Shown here piece by piece: positions 9,881 through 19,149 of a DNA stretch of 45,471 bases. The stretch comes from Bacteroidales bacterium. GTDB taxonomy: Bacteria > Bacteroidota > Bacteroidia > Bacteroidales > F082. The stretch covers positions 1 through 45,471 of the forward strand of contig JAKSNA010000024.1 of the NCBI GenBank assembly GCA_024400295.1, in the 5' to 3' direction. The notes beneath the pieces are model-generated. The model made no database searches, was not told the DNA's origin, and saw nothing but the letters and a program-made list of their open reading frames with translations. Position numbers and translations under genes: made by a program. Position 1 is the stretch's first letter; each line of letters starts with the position of its first letter.

Positions 9881-10978
9881 TTATTCATTAATTGAAAAAA
9901 TACGCTTGCTGACATTGAAGATGCGTCCTGAACAAGAATCGCTGTCGGCTCCTGTCACAGACTTTAAGACATTGATTTCGTTGCGCTTGCGTAGAAGTCC
10001 GAGGAAAGCGAATACTAATGCTTCCTTATAATCGATGATGTCGTTGTCTGGAATTACGATTTCGTGTTTCGTGTTTGCTTGGATTCTTTCAACTAAGAAC
10101 TTGTTTTTCGCGCCTCCACCGGTGATCAGCATCTTGCCAACAGGCTGGTTTTCAATGGATTTTCCGATTTGAATGGCAATGTGTTCGACGAATGTCGCCA
10201 ATATGTCTTGTGTTGAAATGCGTTGTGATGCCTGAACGAACAGCGGTTTGATGTTCTCCTCGAAAAACTCGCGTCCAAGCGATTTCGGCGGTTTCTGTGA
10301 GAAATAGTCAGAGGCGTTCAGTTTTTCAAGCAGTTGGCTGTCAATGACTCCGTTGCGGGCAATCAAGCCGTCTTTGTCATAGCATTTGCTTTTGTCAAAT
10401 AATCTGGCCAAATGATTCAGCGCTTGGTTTGCAATACAGATGTCGTATGCAATACGTTGACTGTCAATATCGTATGAGATGTTCGCGATTCCTCCGATGT
10501 TAAGGCAATAAGGATATTCTGGAAACAGGAGCTTGTCGCCGATTGGGACGAGAGGCGCTCCTTGTCCGCCTTTCAGCACATCTTCCGTCCTGAAGTCATT
10601 GATGACTTCCACGCCGCAGGCATCGGCAAGTGCTTGTCCGTCACCGATTTGCAGGGTGAAGTGTTCTTGCGGGCGATGAAAGATGGTATGTCCGTGTGAG
10701 GCGACAATTTCGGGCTTGAGGTGATGCCTGTCGATGAATGCCTTTGTCACTTCTCCGAGCAGTTTGCCATATCTGACATCAAGGGACTGCAAATCGCCTG
10801 GCGTCAGGTAAAACGCCTCGGAGAGCAGTCTCTTCCATTCGGCATCATATTCGAAATTATCTTTGGCGACAATCCTGAAATGCCATTCACCGTCATTCCA
10901 GAAATCAACGTCAACCATATCAATGCCATCAAGCGAACTGCCCGACATCAAGCCGATTATGTTATATCTTTCTGTCAT
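9881..10978 (-). CDS. anmK: Anhydro-N-acetylmuramic acid kinase
   Basis: Phosphorylates and opens anhydroMurNAc to MurNAc-6-phosphate in cell-wall recycling. The N-terminus YNIIGLMSGSSLDGIDMVDVDF is diagnostic, and SHGHTIFHRP, LNIGGIANIS and LITGGGAKNKFLVERI complete the sugar-kinase-like fold. The start at ATG 10978 gives 365 residues with MTERYNIIG at the front. An upstream in-frame TTG inside the murF end is less likely. The gene lies 26 bp after murF, and the neighbourhood of two cell-wall genes (murF, anmK) fits. Confidence 0.95.
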   Translation of the reverse strand: MTERYNIIGLMSGSSLDGIDMVDVDFWNDGEWHFRIVAKDNFEYDAEWKRLLSEAFYLTPGDLQSLDVRYGKLLGEVTKAFIDRHHLKPEIVASHGHTIFHRPQEHFTLQIGDGQALADACGVEVINDFRTEDVLKGGQGAPLVPIGDKLLFPEYPYCLNIGGIANISYDIDSQRIAYDICIANQALNHLARLFDKSKCYDKDGLIARNGVIDSQLLEKLNASDYFSQKPPKSLGREFFEENIKPLFVQASQRISTQDILATFVEHIAIQIGKSIENQPVGKMLITGGGAKNKFLVERIQANTKHEIVIPDNDIIDYKEALVFAFLGLLRKRNEINVLKSVTGADSDSCSGRIFNVSKRIFSINE

Positions 10979-11003
10979 TAAATTTATACGTATCGTTTGT
11001 AAC

Positions 11004-12287
11004 TTACAGGAGTTCAACGACTTTCCCGAGTTTCATGCTGTTGGAGCCTTTGACCAAGATGTCCATGCCTTCGATGGGGTGATTTTCGATGTGTCTGCAC
11101 AGGTCATCGATGTTGTCGAATGTCAGGAGTGAACTGTTTTTGCAAGCTTTCTTGAACTCTTGTCCTACAAGAATCACGTTGTTGAAGCCGAGTTCGTTGA
11201 CGAGTTTGATGACAGCATCATGTTCTTTTTGCGAGTCGGTGCCGAGTTCGCGCATGTCGCCTAAGATGAGCATATTGTCGTCTTTGCAGATGTTGCGGAA
11301 ATTTCTCACGGCATGGCTCATGCTTGTCGGGTTGGCGTTATATGCATCGAGAATGATTCTATTCTTCTGTGTTTCAATTATTTGAGAACGGCTGTTGGTT
11401 GGGGTGTAGCTTGAGATGGCTTTGTGGATGTCGTCGTTTTTGACGCCGAATTTCCATCCGACTGCTATTGCCGCCATCACGTTTTCAAAATTGTAATCGC
11501 CGACGAGGTGCGTGTCGAACTCGTCCCAGCAATGTGAGACCTTCAGGAACGGGTCGGCTGACACCAAAGCCCCGATGATGTCGGAGTCGTTGTTGCTGCC
11601 GTAGGTTATCTTTACCATATCGTCGGCTAAGTCCATGAGAAGCAGGTCGTCTCTGTTCACAAACAGCATCCCGTCGTGGTCATGAATATATTGGTACATC
11701 TCGAACTTTGTCTTCACGACGCCTTCGAAGCTCCCGAAACCTTCGAGGTGAGCCTTGCCGATATTGGTTATGATGCCGTAGTCAGGTTGTCCTATTTCGG
11801 TGAGCTGCTTGATTTCGCCAGGATGGTTGGCACCCATCTCAACGACGGCTATCTCTGTCTCCGGCTTGATTTTCAATAAGGTGAGAGGCACTCCGAGGTG
11901 GTTGTTGAAATTGCCTTGAGTGTAAATGATGTTGTATTTTTTTGTCAGGACGGCTGAGACGAGTTCTTTCGTGGTCGTCTTGCCGTTTGTCCCGGTGATG
12001 CCTATCACAGTGGTTTTCATCTTCTCGCGGTGATGCTTTGCAAGTTGCTGTAATGTCTTGAGGCTGTCTTCGACGACGAACAGCCTTTCATGCCGGGGAA
12101 GGTCTTGCCGGTCGGCGATGACACAGGCGGCGATGCCGTCTTCCGCGGCTTTGTAGGCGAAGTCATTGCCGTCGAAATGTTCTCCTTTCAAGGCGACGAA
12201 AACACAGTCTTTTGTGATGCAGCGGCTGTCGGTCGTAACTGTGTATGACTTTGTGTAATGTTGGTAAATTTTTTCTATGTTTTCCAT
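11004..12287 (-). CDS. murF: UDP-N-acetylmuramoyl-tripeptide--D-alanyl-D-alanine ligase
   Basis: Adds D-Ala-D-Ala to the UDP-MurNAc-tripeptide, the last cytoplasmic step of the peptidoglycan precursor. Motifs: the Mur ligase N-terminal region (TTDSRCITKDCVFVALKGEHFDGNDF), P-loop GITGTNGKTTTKELV, EMGANHPGEIKQLTEIGQPDYGIITNIGKAHLEGFGS, and DAYNANPTSM and LGDMRELG in the C-terminal domain. ATG 12287 gives 427 residues and the conserved MENIEKIY start; a TTG further upstream would run back through the gldJ terminator and is rejected. It stands directly downstream of gldJ, a pairing known in other Bacteroidota. Confidence 0.96.
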   Translation of the reverse strand: MENIEKIYQHYTKSYTVTTDSRCITKDCVFVALKGEHFDGNDFAYKAAEDGIAACVIADRQDLPRHERLFVVEDSLKTLQQLAKHHREKMKTTVIGITGTNGKTTTKELVSAVLTKKYNIIYTQGNFNNHLGVPLTLLKIKPETEIAVVEMGANHPGEIKQLTEIGQPDYGIITNIGKAHLEGFGSFEGVVKTKFEMYQYIHDHDGMLFVNRDDLLLMDLADDMVKITYGSNNDSDIIGALVSADPFLKVSHCWDEFDTHLVGDYNFENVMAAIAVGWKFGVKNDDIHKAISSYTPTNSRSQIIETQKNRIILDAYNANPTSMSHAVRNFRNICKDDNMLILGDMRELGTDSQKEHDAVIKLVNELGFNNVILVGQEFKKACKNSSLLTFDNIDDLCRHIENHPIEGMDILVKGSNSMKLGKVVELL

Positions 12288-12292
12288 GCTGA

Positions 12293-12322
12293 ATAAAAAA
12301 AAGCCGCCAGAAATGACGGCTG
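12293..12322 (-). terminator. Intrinsic terminator between gldJ and murF
   Basis: On the minus strand AGCCGTCA pairs with TGGCGGCT (one G-U) around a 4-nt loop, followed by a run of eight T. It lies between the gldJ stop (12343) and the murF ATG (12287), so murF is expressed by read-through or from an unseen promoter. Confidence 0.8.
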
Positions 12323-12342
12323 ATTTATGATTTCTCGTTGAA

Positions 12343-13800
12343 TTATTTTGCCAATGCGCTGCCAATCATGTTCATGGCGCATCTGAAACCAATTGTTGCC
12401 GAAGCCTGGTCTTCATCAAGGAAACGTCTCACCGAAGGGCTGAGGTAATAAGGACCGTCTGCCCATGAGCCGCCTTTGTAAACACGTGACTTGTCTGAGA
12501 TGAGAGTTGTGACACCGTATTCGTACATCTGGTTCGTGTATTCGCTCTGTTCGCCGCCGGCATTTGTCCAGTCGTTCTGTATCGTTGACATGAAGTCACC
12601 GTCGTCATGGTTGATGTTATAGCTGTAGCGGTAGTTCTGACGGACAGCGTTCTCTTCTGCTGTTTCCGGAGCGTAAACGATCTGCCCGTTTTCGTCAACT
12701 TCTTTCTTCATGAACACGTTGCCGCGGTAAGGGTTGTGGTCAGACATATCTTCGTAAGACATCGGACGATATACGTCGAGCACCCATTCAGACACATTGC
12801 CTGACATGTTGAACAGGCCGTAGTCATTAGGCCAGTATGTGTAAACCGAAGCGGGGAATGCCGCGCCATCGTTGAGGTTGCCGGCAACACCCATATAGTC
12901 GCCGCTCCCTCTCTTGAAGTTCGCCACGAAGCTGCCATAGTAGTTCTTGGTTTCTGTACGGAGACCTTCACTGTCCCATGGATACACCCTGCGGTTGGTG
13001 ATGCGTTCGTTCTCTGTGTTCCCGACAAGTCCGAGAGCTGCATATTCCCATTCGGCTTCCGTGGGGAGTCGATATTTCGGGAGGAGCAATCCGTCCTCCA
13101 TCTTGACATTACGTAATCCTGTTTCGCTGTTAGGGTTGAGATCCTTGAATCCATTTTGGATCACACCATTGTACAGACCCGCAACGTAAGCGTCGGTGCT
13201 GAAATGTGAGTCCTTGGTCTGATTCAGGTCATATGTGAGAACGCCGGCATTGATCAGGTTGTTCTCGTTGACGCGGTCTGAACGCCACAAGGCGTAGTCA
13301 TTTGCCTGAAGCCATGACACACCGACGACGGGATAGTCGCGATATGCAGGGTGGCGGAGATATACCTCAACCATCGGTTCGTTATATGACATCGAACTGC
13401 GCCAGACCAATGTGTCCGGCAGCGCATTCTTGACAATCATCGGATAATCCTTGCCGTAAATTCTGTTCATCCAATGGAGATATTCGATATAGTCTAGGTT
13501 GCTGATCTCTGTCTGGTCCATGTAAAACGACGAGACCGTCACCTGACGCGGAGCGTTATTCCAATCGTAATAGACATTTTCCTGTGTTCCGCCCATGGTG
13601 AACGTGCCACCCTCAATGGCTACGAGACCAGGACCAACCATCTGCTCCGGCGCATCAGTCACATACATCCCGCCATAGTTCGGGTCGTTGTAACTCCACC
13701 CTGTCGTTTTGGAAACCGGAACCTTCTCGCATGAAACAAACAAAATGCTCCCGCATAAAACCGCGAAAATCGTTGCTAATCTGAAATTTTTACGCATCAT
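12343..13800 (-). CDS. gldJ: GldJ, type IX secretion / gliding lipoprotein (formylglycine-generating-enzyme-like fold)
   Basis: Outer membrane lipoprotein of the type IX secretion system (T9SS). ATG 13800 gives 485 residues with a lipoprotein signal (ILFVSC, Cys24). The rest is a sulfatase-modifying-factor (FGE/SUMF1)-like domain: GTFTMGGTQ, APRQVTVSSFYMDQTEISNLDYIEYLHW, YPVVGVSWLQANDYALWRS, YRLPTEAEWEYAA, NMSGNVSEWVLDVY, RVYKGGSWADG and IGFRCAMN. GldJ and GldK share this fold. The position between murF and divergent porU/porV matches gldJ in Flavobacterium, so GldJ is preferred over GldK. A start at TTG 13821 is possible but the double ATG gives a normal signal peptide. Confidence 0.88.
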   Translation of the reverse strand: MMRKNFRLATIFAVLCGSILFVSCEKVPVSKTTGWSYNDPNYGGMYVTDAPEQMVGPGLVAIEGGTFTMGGTQENVYYDWNNAPRQVTVSSFYMDQTEISNLDYIEYLHWMNRIYGKDYPMIVKNALPDTLVWRSSMSYNEPMVEVYLRHPAYRDYPVVGVSWLQANDYALWRSDRVNENNLINAGVLTYDLNQTKDSHFSTDAYVAGLYNGVIQNGFKDLNPNSETGLRNVKMEDGLLLPKYRLPTEAEWEYAALGLVGNTENERITNRRVYPWDSEGLRTETKNYYGSFVANFKRGSGDYMGVAGNLNDGAAFPASVYTYWPNDYGLFNMSGNVSEWVLDVYRPMSYEDMSDHNPYRGNVFMKKEVDENGQIVYAPETAEENAVRQNYRYSYNINHDDGDFMSTIQNDWTNAGGEQSEYTNQMYEYGVTTLISDKSRVYKGGSWADGPYYLSPSVRRFLDEDQASATIGFRCAMNMIGSALAK

Positions 13801-13862
13801 CACTGTGTTTTTGTTACTCAATCAAAACTCGGAAAACGTTGTATTATTGTGTTTTCCATCAA

Positions 13863-13892
13863 AAAATGTGTCGTTTCCTACTGACACATTTT
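13863..13892. promoter_or_regulatory. Perfect 10-bp inverted repeat in the gldJ-porU divergent spacer
   Basis: AAAATGTGTC (13863-13872) and GACACATTTT (13883-13892) form a perfect inverted repeat with a 10-nt loop. It lies between the gldJ start and its best -7-like box on the minus strand (TATAATTG, 13900-13907, one mismatch to consensus). It could be an operator or a 5' UTR hairpin controlling the T9SS genes. Confidence 0.6.
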
Positions 13893-13957
13893 CGCGGCGC
13901 AATTATACGACTTTTATTTGAATGTTTGCGTTTTTTTTGAAAATTTTTTTACACGTG

Positions 13958-14016
13958 AATATTGCAATATTAATTCAGAGAAAACGTTCTGCAAATCAAA
14001 GAAAATTGTATCTTTG
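13958..14016 (+). promoter_or_regulatory. porU promoter with upstream palindrome
   Basis: TATCTTTG at 14009-14016 is a consensus -7 box 18 bp before the porU ATG. A perfect 14-bp palindrome, AATATTGCAATATT (13958-13971), lies about 40 bp further upstream, where an operator would be expected. Confidence 0.65.
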
Positions 14017-14034
14017 CAGACTTTTATTATTAGT

Positions 14035-17000
14035 ATGAAAAAAATAATCAAGGCTATCGCGATAGCGATTGTGAACATAATTATGCTGAACAGTGTCTTG
14101 GCCGCTGATTCTGTGCTTGACAGCGGCGTTTGGTATAAGATGTCTGTCGGTCACACCGGGATGTTCTGCATCTCATATTCCGAATTGAAATCAATGGGGG
14201 TCGATGTGAATGCCATCAACCCGAAAAATATCAGACTGTTCCACAATGGCGGCGGGATTTTGCCGGTGATTGCCGGTGATAAGCGCCCGGATGACCTCGT
14301 TGAGATACCTATTATCATATATGGTGAGTCAGACGGCCGCTTTGATGACGGAGACCTTATCGTGTTCTACGCCCGCGGCCCGGTCGCGTGGAGGTATAAC
14401 GCGAACGAGCAGTTCTATGAACATGTTAACAATCCGTATTCAGATTCTTCGTACGTGTTCATGACAATAGGCGACACGCCGGGGAAACGGGTTGAAACGG
14501 TTGCAGGGCCGGACGGCGAGACAGTGGCTGTCGATGAATTTATTGACGGCGCATGCTACGACAAGGAGGAGTTTAATTTCCTTAATATGGGAAGGACATG
14601 GTACTTTGACAAGTTCGACATCACGCTGTCAAGGTCATACGGCTTTTCGTTCCCCAATGCTGTGACGGCAAGAAAAGCCAAACTGCGATCCGAGATGGCG
14701 GCCCGTAACCCGTCGCAGGTGTCGTTTAAATACAAGATGGGAGCGGCAACAATCTCGTCAGTTTCGCTCGGACCAATGGGCAGCACACGGTACAGATATG
14801 CGCAGACGTCCACGACGGGTGTCAGACAGTTCGACCTGAACGCCTCCTCTTTCAATATCGACGTGACCTTTGAAAGGACAGGCTCGTCTTCTGTCGGATG
14901 GCTTAATTACATAGAAGTCAACGCATGGAGAAAACTGAAGATGTCGGGTGATGTGATGACTTTCCGCAACCCTGAGTGCACTGACCCTTCTTTGGTTTAT
15001 GAATACAAACTCTCGAATGCGACTGGCTCGACGCAGGTCTGGGACGTGACCGACCCGAAAGAACCGAAAAAAATGGAAGTGACGACACAGTCGGCAACAC
15101 TCACGTTCAATGTGAAAGGCGCGAGAAACAAGGAGTTCGTCGCGTTTACCGGAAACTCATTTGATAAAACAACTTTTGCAGGCGTGGTTCAAAACCAGAA
15201 CCTTCATGCGCTGAAAGACGTTGATTATGTCATAATTACACATCCGGATTTTGTGGCACAGGCGGAAAGGCTCAAGAGCATCCATAATGAAATGGACAAT
15301 CTCGTCATCGAAATCGTCACCCCGAAAGAGATTTACAATGAGTTTTCCTGCGGCGCACAGGATGTCTCGGCTATCCGTGACTTCATCAGGAAACTCCGTG
15401 ACAACAGCTCCGGTGAACACCAGCTTAAATATGTGCTTCTGCTCGGTGACGCTTCGTATGCGTACAAAAACAGTGATGTGTGCCTCGTCCCGACGTATGA
15501 GTCGGTGGCGTCGTTGTCATTGACAGGCTGCATCGCCACTGACGACTTCTTTGTGTGCCTCGACCCTGATGAGGGCGTGATGGAGTCGGGGTCGGTGGTG
15601 GACCTCGCAATCGGCAGAATGCCGGTCTCGACACCTGAACAGGCTGCAAACGCCATAAATAAGATAGAGAAGTTTTTGGAAAAGAATGACTTGACCATGA
15701 ATAAATGGCGTAACGTCATTACCTTGGTCTGCGACGATGAATATGAGGGCGGCAGCTTCCTCACGAACTCCGAGGCTCTGGCGGATTCCTTGGAATACTG
15801 GGGCGGAGAGATGGTCGTTGACAAAATATATCTCGACGCTTACGAACAGGTCGCAACGGCGAGCGGACAACGCTGCCCTGATGTCAATGAGGCGATTACA
15901 AACCGTGTCGAGAACGGAACGCTGATCTTCAACTACGTGGGACACGGCGGTGAGGTGGGTCTTGCTGATGAACGGATACTCACAATCGAAGATATTAATT
16001 CGTGGCAGAATATGCCTATGCTCCCGATTTTCATAACAGCCACATGCGAGTTCAGCAGGTTCGATGACCACACAAGGACTTCAGCCGGCGAACTCGTTTA
16101 TCTGAACGAAAAAGGTGGCGCGATAAATATGATTACCACCGCAAGGACAACTAGAGGTCCGGAAAATCAAAGACTTGAGAAGAATATTTTCCGTAATATG
16201 TTTAAGATGTATGGTGGTGAATACCAGTGCATAGGAGATGTTCTCAAGGCTGCTAAACAAGATAAAAACCTGGATGAGAACGCCAAGGTCTTTGTGCTGT
16301 TTGGCGACCCTGCGCTGAGAATAGCATATCCGAAAAACAATGTCGTCCTCACGAAACTCAACGGGGAGACTGTCGGACTTGAGCCTCTTGACACACTGAA
16401 GGCGATGAGCACTGTCAGGCTGGAAGGCGAGGTCAGAGATAACTTCAACTGCCTTATGGACGACTTCAACGGAGTGGCTCACGTGTCGATATACGATAAG
16501 CCGAACACCTACCGGACACACGGCGACCATGACAAGCCGAAGTTCAATTTCGAGCTTCGCGACAGCAGAATATTCTCTGGTAAAACAGAAGTCGTGAACG
16601 GCAGATTCGACATGATGGTGACATTGCCGAAAGACATCAAATACAACTATGGAAACGGCTTGATAAGTTTCTATGCCACTGACTATGTGACAGATGCAAA
16701 TGGCAATAATGATGACATAATCGTCGGTGGATACGATGAAAACGTCATTCCTGACGAGAACGGGCCGGAAGTCCGCCTGTATATCGACGATGAAATGTTT
16801 GTCAGCGGAGGCATCACTAACGAGAATCCAGTGATCATCGCGAAAATAAGAGACGCACAGGGCATCAACACTTCTGGCGCTGGAATAGGCCATGACATTA
16901 TGGCGACGTTGACCGGCGCTACCGAGAAATCGTATAACCTTAATAATTACTATGATACGCCATACGACCTTAATGAGTTCGGTACACTGACATACCGGCT

Positions 17001-17415
17001 TTATAATCTTAACAGCGGCAGGCATACCCTGAAACTGAAGGTCTGGGACATATTCAACAACTCAACGACAGTGTCGGTTGACTTCACGGTGATAAAGAGC
17101 GGTGACGGCACACTCGCAGTCGAAAACCTCATCAATGTGCCAAACCCGATGACTAACGAGACGCGTATCATGTTTGAACATAACCAGAAAGAACCGATTG
17201 ATGTCAATGTTAAGATATTTAACATCAGCGGGCAGCTTGTCAGGACAATCAACGAGTCGCGTAATGGCACTATGCGCGTTGACCCGATAGTTTGGGACGG
17301 CACTAACGACAGCGGAAGCGCGTTGCCGGCAGGCGTATATATATATAATGTGATTGTCTCGAACAGCAAAAACGAGACGGCATCGGGGTTCTCCAAGCTG
17401 ATAATAGCCCGATGA
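14035..17415 (+). CDS. porU: PorU, type IX secretion C-terminal signal peptidase (C25 gingipain family)
   Basis: Cell-surface sortase-like protease that removes the C-terminal sorting domain of T9SS cargo and attaches A-LPS. ATG 14035 gives 1,126 residues with a signal peptide (membrane stretch around AIAIVNIIMLNSVLA); a start further upstream would put the promoter inside the gene. The C25 catalytic pair is visible: His637 in NYVGHGGEVG and Cys671 in FITATCEFSRFD. The end is a type A sorting domain (NVPNPMTNETRIMF ... FNISGQLVRTI ... LPAGVYIYNV ... SKLIIAR), which PorU itself retains in known cases. It is followed by porV and divergent from gldJ, the known T9SS gene order. Confidence 0.94.
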   Translation: MKKIIKAIAIAIVNIIMLNSVLAADSVLDSGVWYKMSVGHTGMFCISYSELKSMGVDVNAINPKNIRLFHNGGGILPVIAGDKRPDDLVEIPIIIYGESDGRFDDGDLIVFYARGPVAWRYNANEQFYEHVNNPYSDSSYVFMTIGDTPGKRVETVAGPDGETVAVDEFIDGACYDKEEFNFLNMGRTWYFDKFDITLSRSYGFSFPNAVTARKAKLRSEMAARNPSQVSFKYKMGAATISSVSLGPMGSTRYRYAQTSTTGVRQFDLNASSFNIDVTFERTGSSSVGWLNYIEVNAWRKLKMSGDVMTFRNPECTDPSLVYEYKLSNATGSTQVWDVTDPKEPKKMEVTTQSATLTFNVKGARNKEFVAFTGNSFDKTTFAGVVQNQNLHALKDVDYVIITHPDFVAQAERLKSIHNEMDNLVIEIVTPKEIYNEFSCGAQDVSAIRDFIRKLRDNSSGEHQLKYVLLLGDASYAYKNSDVCLVPTYESVASLSLTGCIATDDFFVCLDPDEGVMESGSVVDLAIGRMPVSTPEQAANAINKIEKFLEKNDLTMNKWRNVITLVCDDEYEGGSFLTNSEALADSLEYWGGEMVVDKIYLDAYEQVATASGQRCPDVNEAITNRVENGTLIFNYVGHGGEVGLADERILTIEDINSWQNMPMLPIFITATCEFSRFDDHTRTSAGELVYLNEKGGAINMITTARTTRGPENQRLEKNIFRNMFKMYGGEYQCIGDVLKAAKQDKNLDENAKVFVLFGDPALRIAYPKNNVVLTKLNGETVGLEPLDTLKAMSTVRLEGEVRDNFNCLMDDFNGVAHVSIYDKPNTYRTHGDHDKPKFNFELRDSRIFSGKTEVVNGRFDMMVTLPKDIKYNYGNGLISFYATDYVTDANGNNDDIIVGGYDENVIPDENGPEVRLYIDDEMFVSGGITNENPVIIAKIRDAQGINTSGAGIGHDIMATLTGATEKSYNLNNYYDTPYDLNEFGTLTYRLYNLNSGRHTLKLKVWDIFNNSTTVSVDFTVIKSGDGTLAVENLINVPNPMTNETRIMFEHNQKEPIDVNVKIFNISGQLVRTINESRNGTMRVDPIVWDGTNDSGSALPAGVYIYNVIVSNSKNETASGFSKLIIAR

Positions 17416-17501
17416 CCCGATAAAAAAAGAATCTGTCACACAATATGAAAGATATTATTGCGTTTGTTTAAAGTTAATCGTGAGAGTATCTTAAAATTGT
17501 G

Positions 17502-17509
17502 TATTTTTG
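17502..17509 (+). promoter_or_regulatory. porV promoter -7 box TATTTTTG
   Basis: A consensus TATTTTTGC lies 46 bp before the porV ATG in the 139-bp space after porU, so porV has its own promoter. Confidence 0.65.
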
Positions 17510-17554
17510 CGGAGTTTTTTGAAAGGAAAATTAAATTATAACAATACATCATTT

Positions 17555-18742
17555 ATGACAAAGATTAAAACAATTCTTTTAAGTTGTTTGCTTTCAGCCG
17601 GTTTGGGCTATGTCAGCCAAGCACAGGAGTCAAGAGTTATTAATACAGCAGTTCCTGCCTTGCAGATTGCACCAGATGCCCGCTCTGGCGCTTTGGGCGA
17701 TTGCGGCGTTGCGACGACACCGGACGTTTATTCAATGCATTGGAATGCCGCGAAGTACGCGTTCCAGGAAGATGACTTCAGCATCGGTCTCGCCTACACG
17801 CCCTGGCTGAGAAAACTTGTGAACGACATGAATATTGCTTATCTCGCAGCCTCAAAGCGTGTGAGCAAGAAGTCAACGGTGGCACTGTCGCTCATGTATT
17901 TCAATCTCGGACAGATCAATTTCAGAAATAATGAAAACGTTGATCAGGGAACGTTCAACCCGAACGAGTTCTCTGTTGATGCCTGCTATTCGAGGAAACT
18001 CGGCGACTATATATCCGGCGCGGTGTCTGCTCGTTTCATCTATTCTGACCTCACACAGGGACAGGGCGACAACTACAAGCCGGCAATGGCTGTGGCAGCC
18101 GACATCGGTGTCTATTATCAGAGACCTGTCTATTGGTTCAAGACTGTTGATGCAGAAATAGCGTGGGGCGTGGCAATCACTAACATTGGAAGCAAGATGT
18201 CGTACAATAAGGGAAGTAACCAGACAAGCTTCATACCTACAAACCTCCGCTTAGGCCCGTCGCTGAAACTCAACATTGACGACTATAATTCATTGATGTT
18301 TACATTTGATCTGAACAAGCTTCTCGTACCGACGCCGCCTGTCCGTGACAATCATGGCAATGTCTTAAGAGGAAAGGATGACAATGTGTCGATGGTTCAG
18401 GGACTTTTCCAGTCGTTCTATGACGCACCAGATGGCTTTAGTGAAGAATTGAAGGAGTTGACAATAGGCTGCGGTCTTGAGTACTGGTATAATAAGGTGT
18501 TCACGGTGCGTGCCGGTTTCTTCCATGAGGACAGAACCAAAGGCAACCGCCGTTACCTGACTTTTGGTGCCGGTCTGCGTTATAACGTCTTCGCCCTCGA
18601 CATCTCATACCTCGTTCCTGTTAACAACACGTCGAATTCCGGTGTGAACCCGCTTGAGAACACGTTGCGTTTCAACCTCGTGTTCAATATCAATAAATGG
18701 AAGAAAGATAACACGAAGTTGGAGAACACAAAGGAAATGTAA
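17555..18742 (+). CDS. porV: PorV (LptO), type IX secretion outer membrane shuttle protein
   Basis: FadL-like outer membrane beta-barrel that carries T9SS cargo from the translocon to PorU. ATG 17555 gives 395 residues with a signal peptide ending near SQAQ. Family marks are the N-terminal AVPALQIAPDARSGALGDCGVA, the THWNAAK-type segment MHWNAAKYAF, the barrel strands, and LEYWYNKVFTVRAGFFHED and NTLRFNLVFNI near the C-terminus. The pairing directly behind porU is standard. An intrinsic terminator follows about 30 bp after the stop. Confidence 0.94.
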   Translation: MTKIKTILLSCLLSAGLGYVSQAQESRVINTAVPALQIAPDARSGALGDCGVATTPDVYSMHWNAAKYAFQEDDFSIGLAYTPWLRKLVNDMNIAYLAASKRVSKKSTVALSLMYFNLGQINFRNNENVDQGTFNPNEFSVDACYSRKLGDYISGAVSARFIYSDLTQGQGDNYKPAMAVAADIGVYYQRPVYWFKTVDAEIAWGVAITNIGSKMSYNKGSNQTSFIPTNLRLGPSLKLNIDDYNSLMFTFDLNKLLVPTPPVRDNHGNVLRGKDDNVSMVQGLFQSFYDAPDGFSEELKELTIGCGLEYWYNKVFTVRAGFFHEDRTKGNRRYLTFGAGLRYNVFALDISYLVPVNNTSNSGVNPLENTLRFNLVFNINKWKKDNTKLENTKEM

Positions 18743-18771
18743 GGCTTGAAATATTTCATGTTGAAAATACG

Positions 18772-18800
18772 GCCGCTGTCGTTCTGACGGCGGCTTTTTT
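18772..18800 (+). terminator. Rho-independent terminator after porV
   Basis: GCCGCTGTC and GACGGCGGC form a 9-bp stem (one G-U) around a short loop, followed by TTTTTT. Confidence 0.9.
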
Positions 18801-18836
18801 GTGTCCGGCAGATGTGATGTGGAATGATGGCGGCAT

Positions 18837-18872
18837 AAAAAAAAGAGGCAATAGTCATTGTCTCTTTTTTTT
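18837..18872. terminator. Bidirectional terminator, mainly for rpmH
   Basis: An A-rich arm ending GAGGCAAT (18837-18852) pairs with ATTGTCTC plus eight T (18857-18872), with one G-U or A-C type mismatch depending on strand. It lies about 35 bp downstream of rpmH and serves the minus strand. It also backs up the porV terminator on the plus strand. Confidence 0.8.
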
Positions 18873-18906
18873 AACCTTAAATAATTATAGGTACGGCTTC
18901 GCCGAA

Positions 18907-19053
18907 TCAATACTCGTCAGATACTGTGAGTTTTTTTCTGCCTTTGGCGCGGCGGGCTTTCAAAACCTTGCGGCCATTAGCTGTTGACATTCTTTCTCTG
19001 AAACCGTGTTTGTTCTTGCGTCTCCTGTTCGATGGTTGAAATGTGCGTTTCAT
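18907..19053 (-). CDS. rpmH: 50S ribosomal protein L34
   Basis: Small basic protein of the large ribosomal subunit. It is 48 residues, starts [19 protein letters not shown] and continues [18 protein letters not shown]. The first half matches the L34 family almost perfectly. The gene has its own -7 box at 19097-19104 and a terminator, so it is monocistronic. It is not next to rnpA, yidC or dnaA here. Confidence 0.97.
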   Translation of the reverse strand: MKRTFQPSNRRRKNKHGFRERMSTANGRKVLKARRAKGRKKLTVSDEY

Positions 19054-19096
19054 TGTCTTATCTTTTTATTTTCTTTTATTTCTCTTAATCAGAGCG

Positions 19097-19104
19097 CAAA
19101 AGTA
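19097..19104 (-). promoter_or_regulatory. rpmH promoter -7 box TACTTTTG
   Basis: On the minus strand TACTTTTGC matches TAnnTTTG and lies 43 bp before the rpmH ATG. Confidence 0.65.
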
Positions 19105-19149
19105 GTAAATTTTTTTATTCAAAAAACATTTTCTTTGAAAAAAATATTT

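Noticed and set aside
11004..12365. TTG-started longer MurF
   Set aside because: The extra 26 residues come from the end of gldJ and the terminator hairpin; ATG 12287 gives the normal MurF N-terminus.
13918..14035. PorU with a 39-residue N-terminal extension
   Set aside because: The extension covers the porU promoter and palindrome; ATG 14035 gives a proper signal peptide.
16081..17025. 314-residue open frame on the minus strand opposite porU
   Set aside because: It is a shadow of the C-terminal half of porU: no recognisable domain and no promoter, and codon bias follows the plus frame.
18600..18910. Small open frames on the minus strand between porV and rpmH
   Set aside because: They overlap the porV end and two terminators and show no start signal or similarity; the true gene here is rpmH at 18907-19053.
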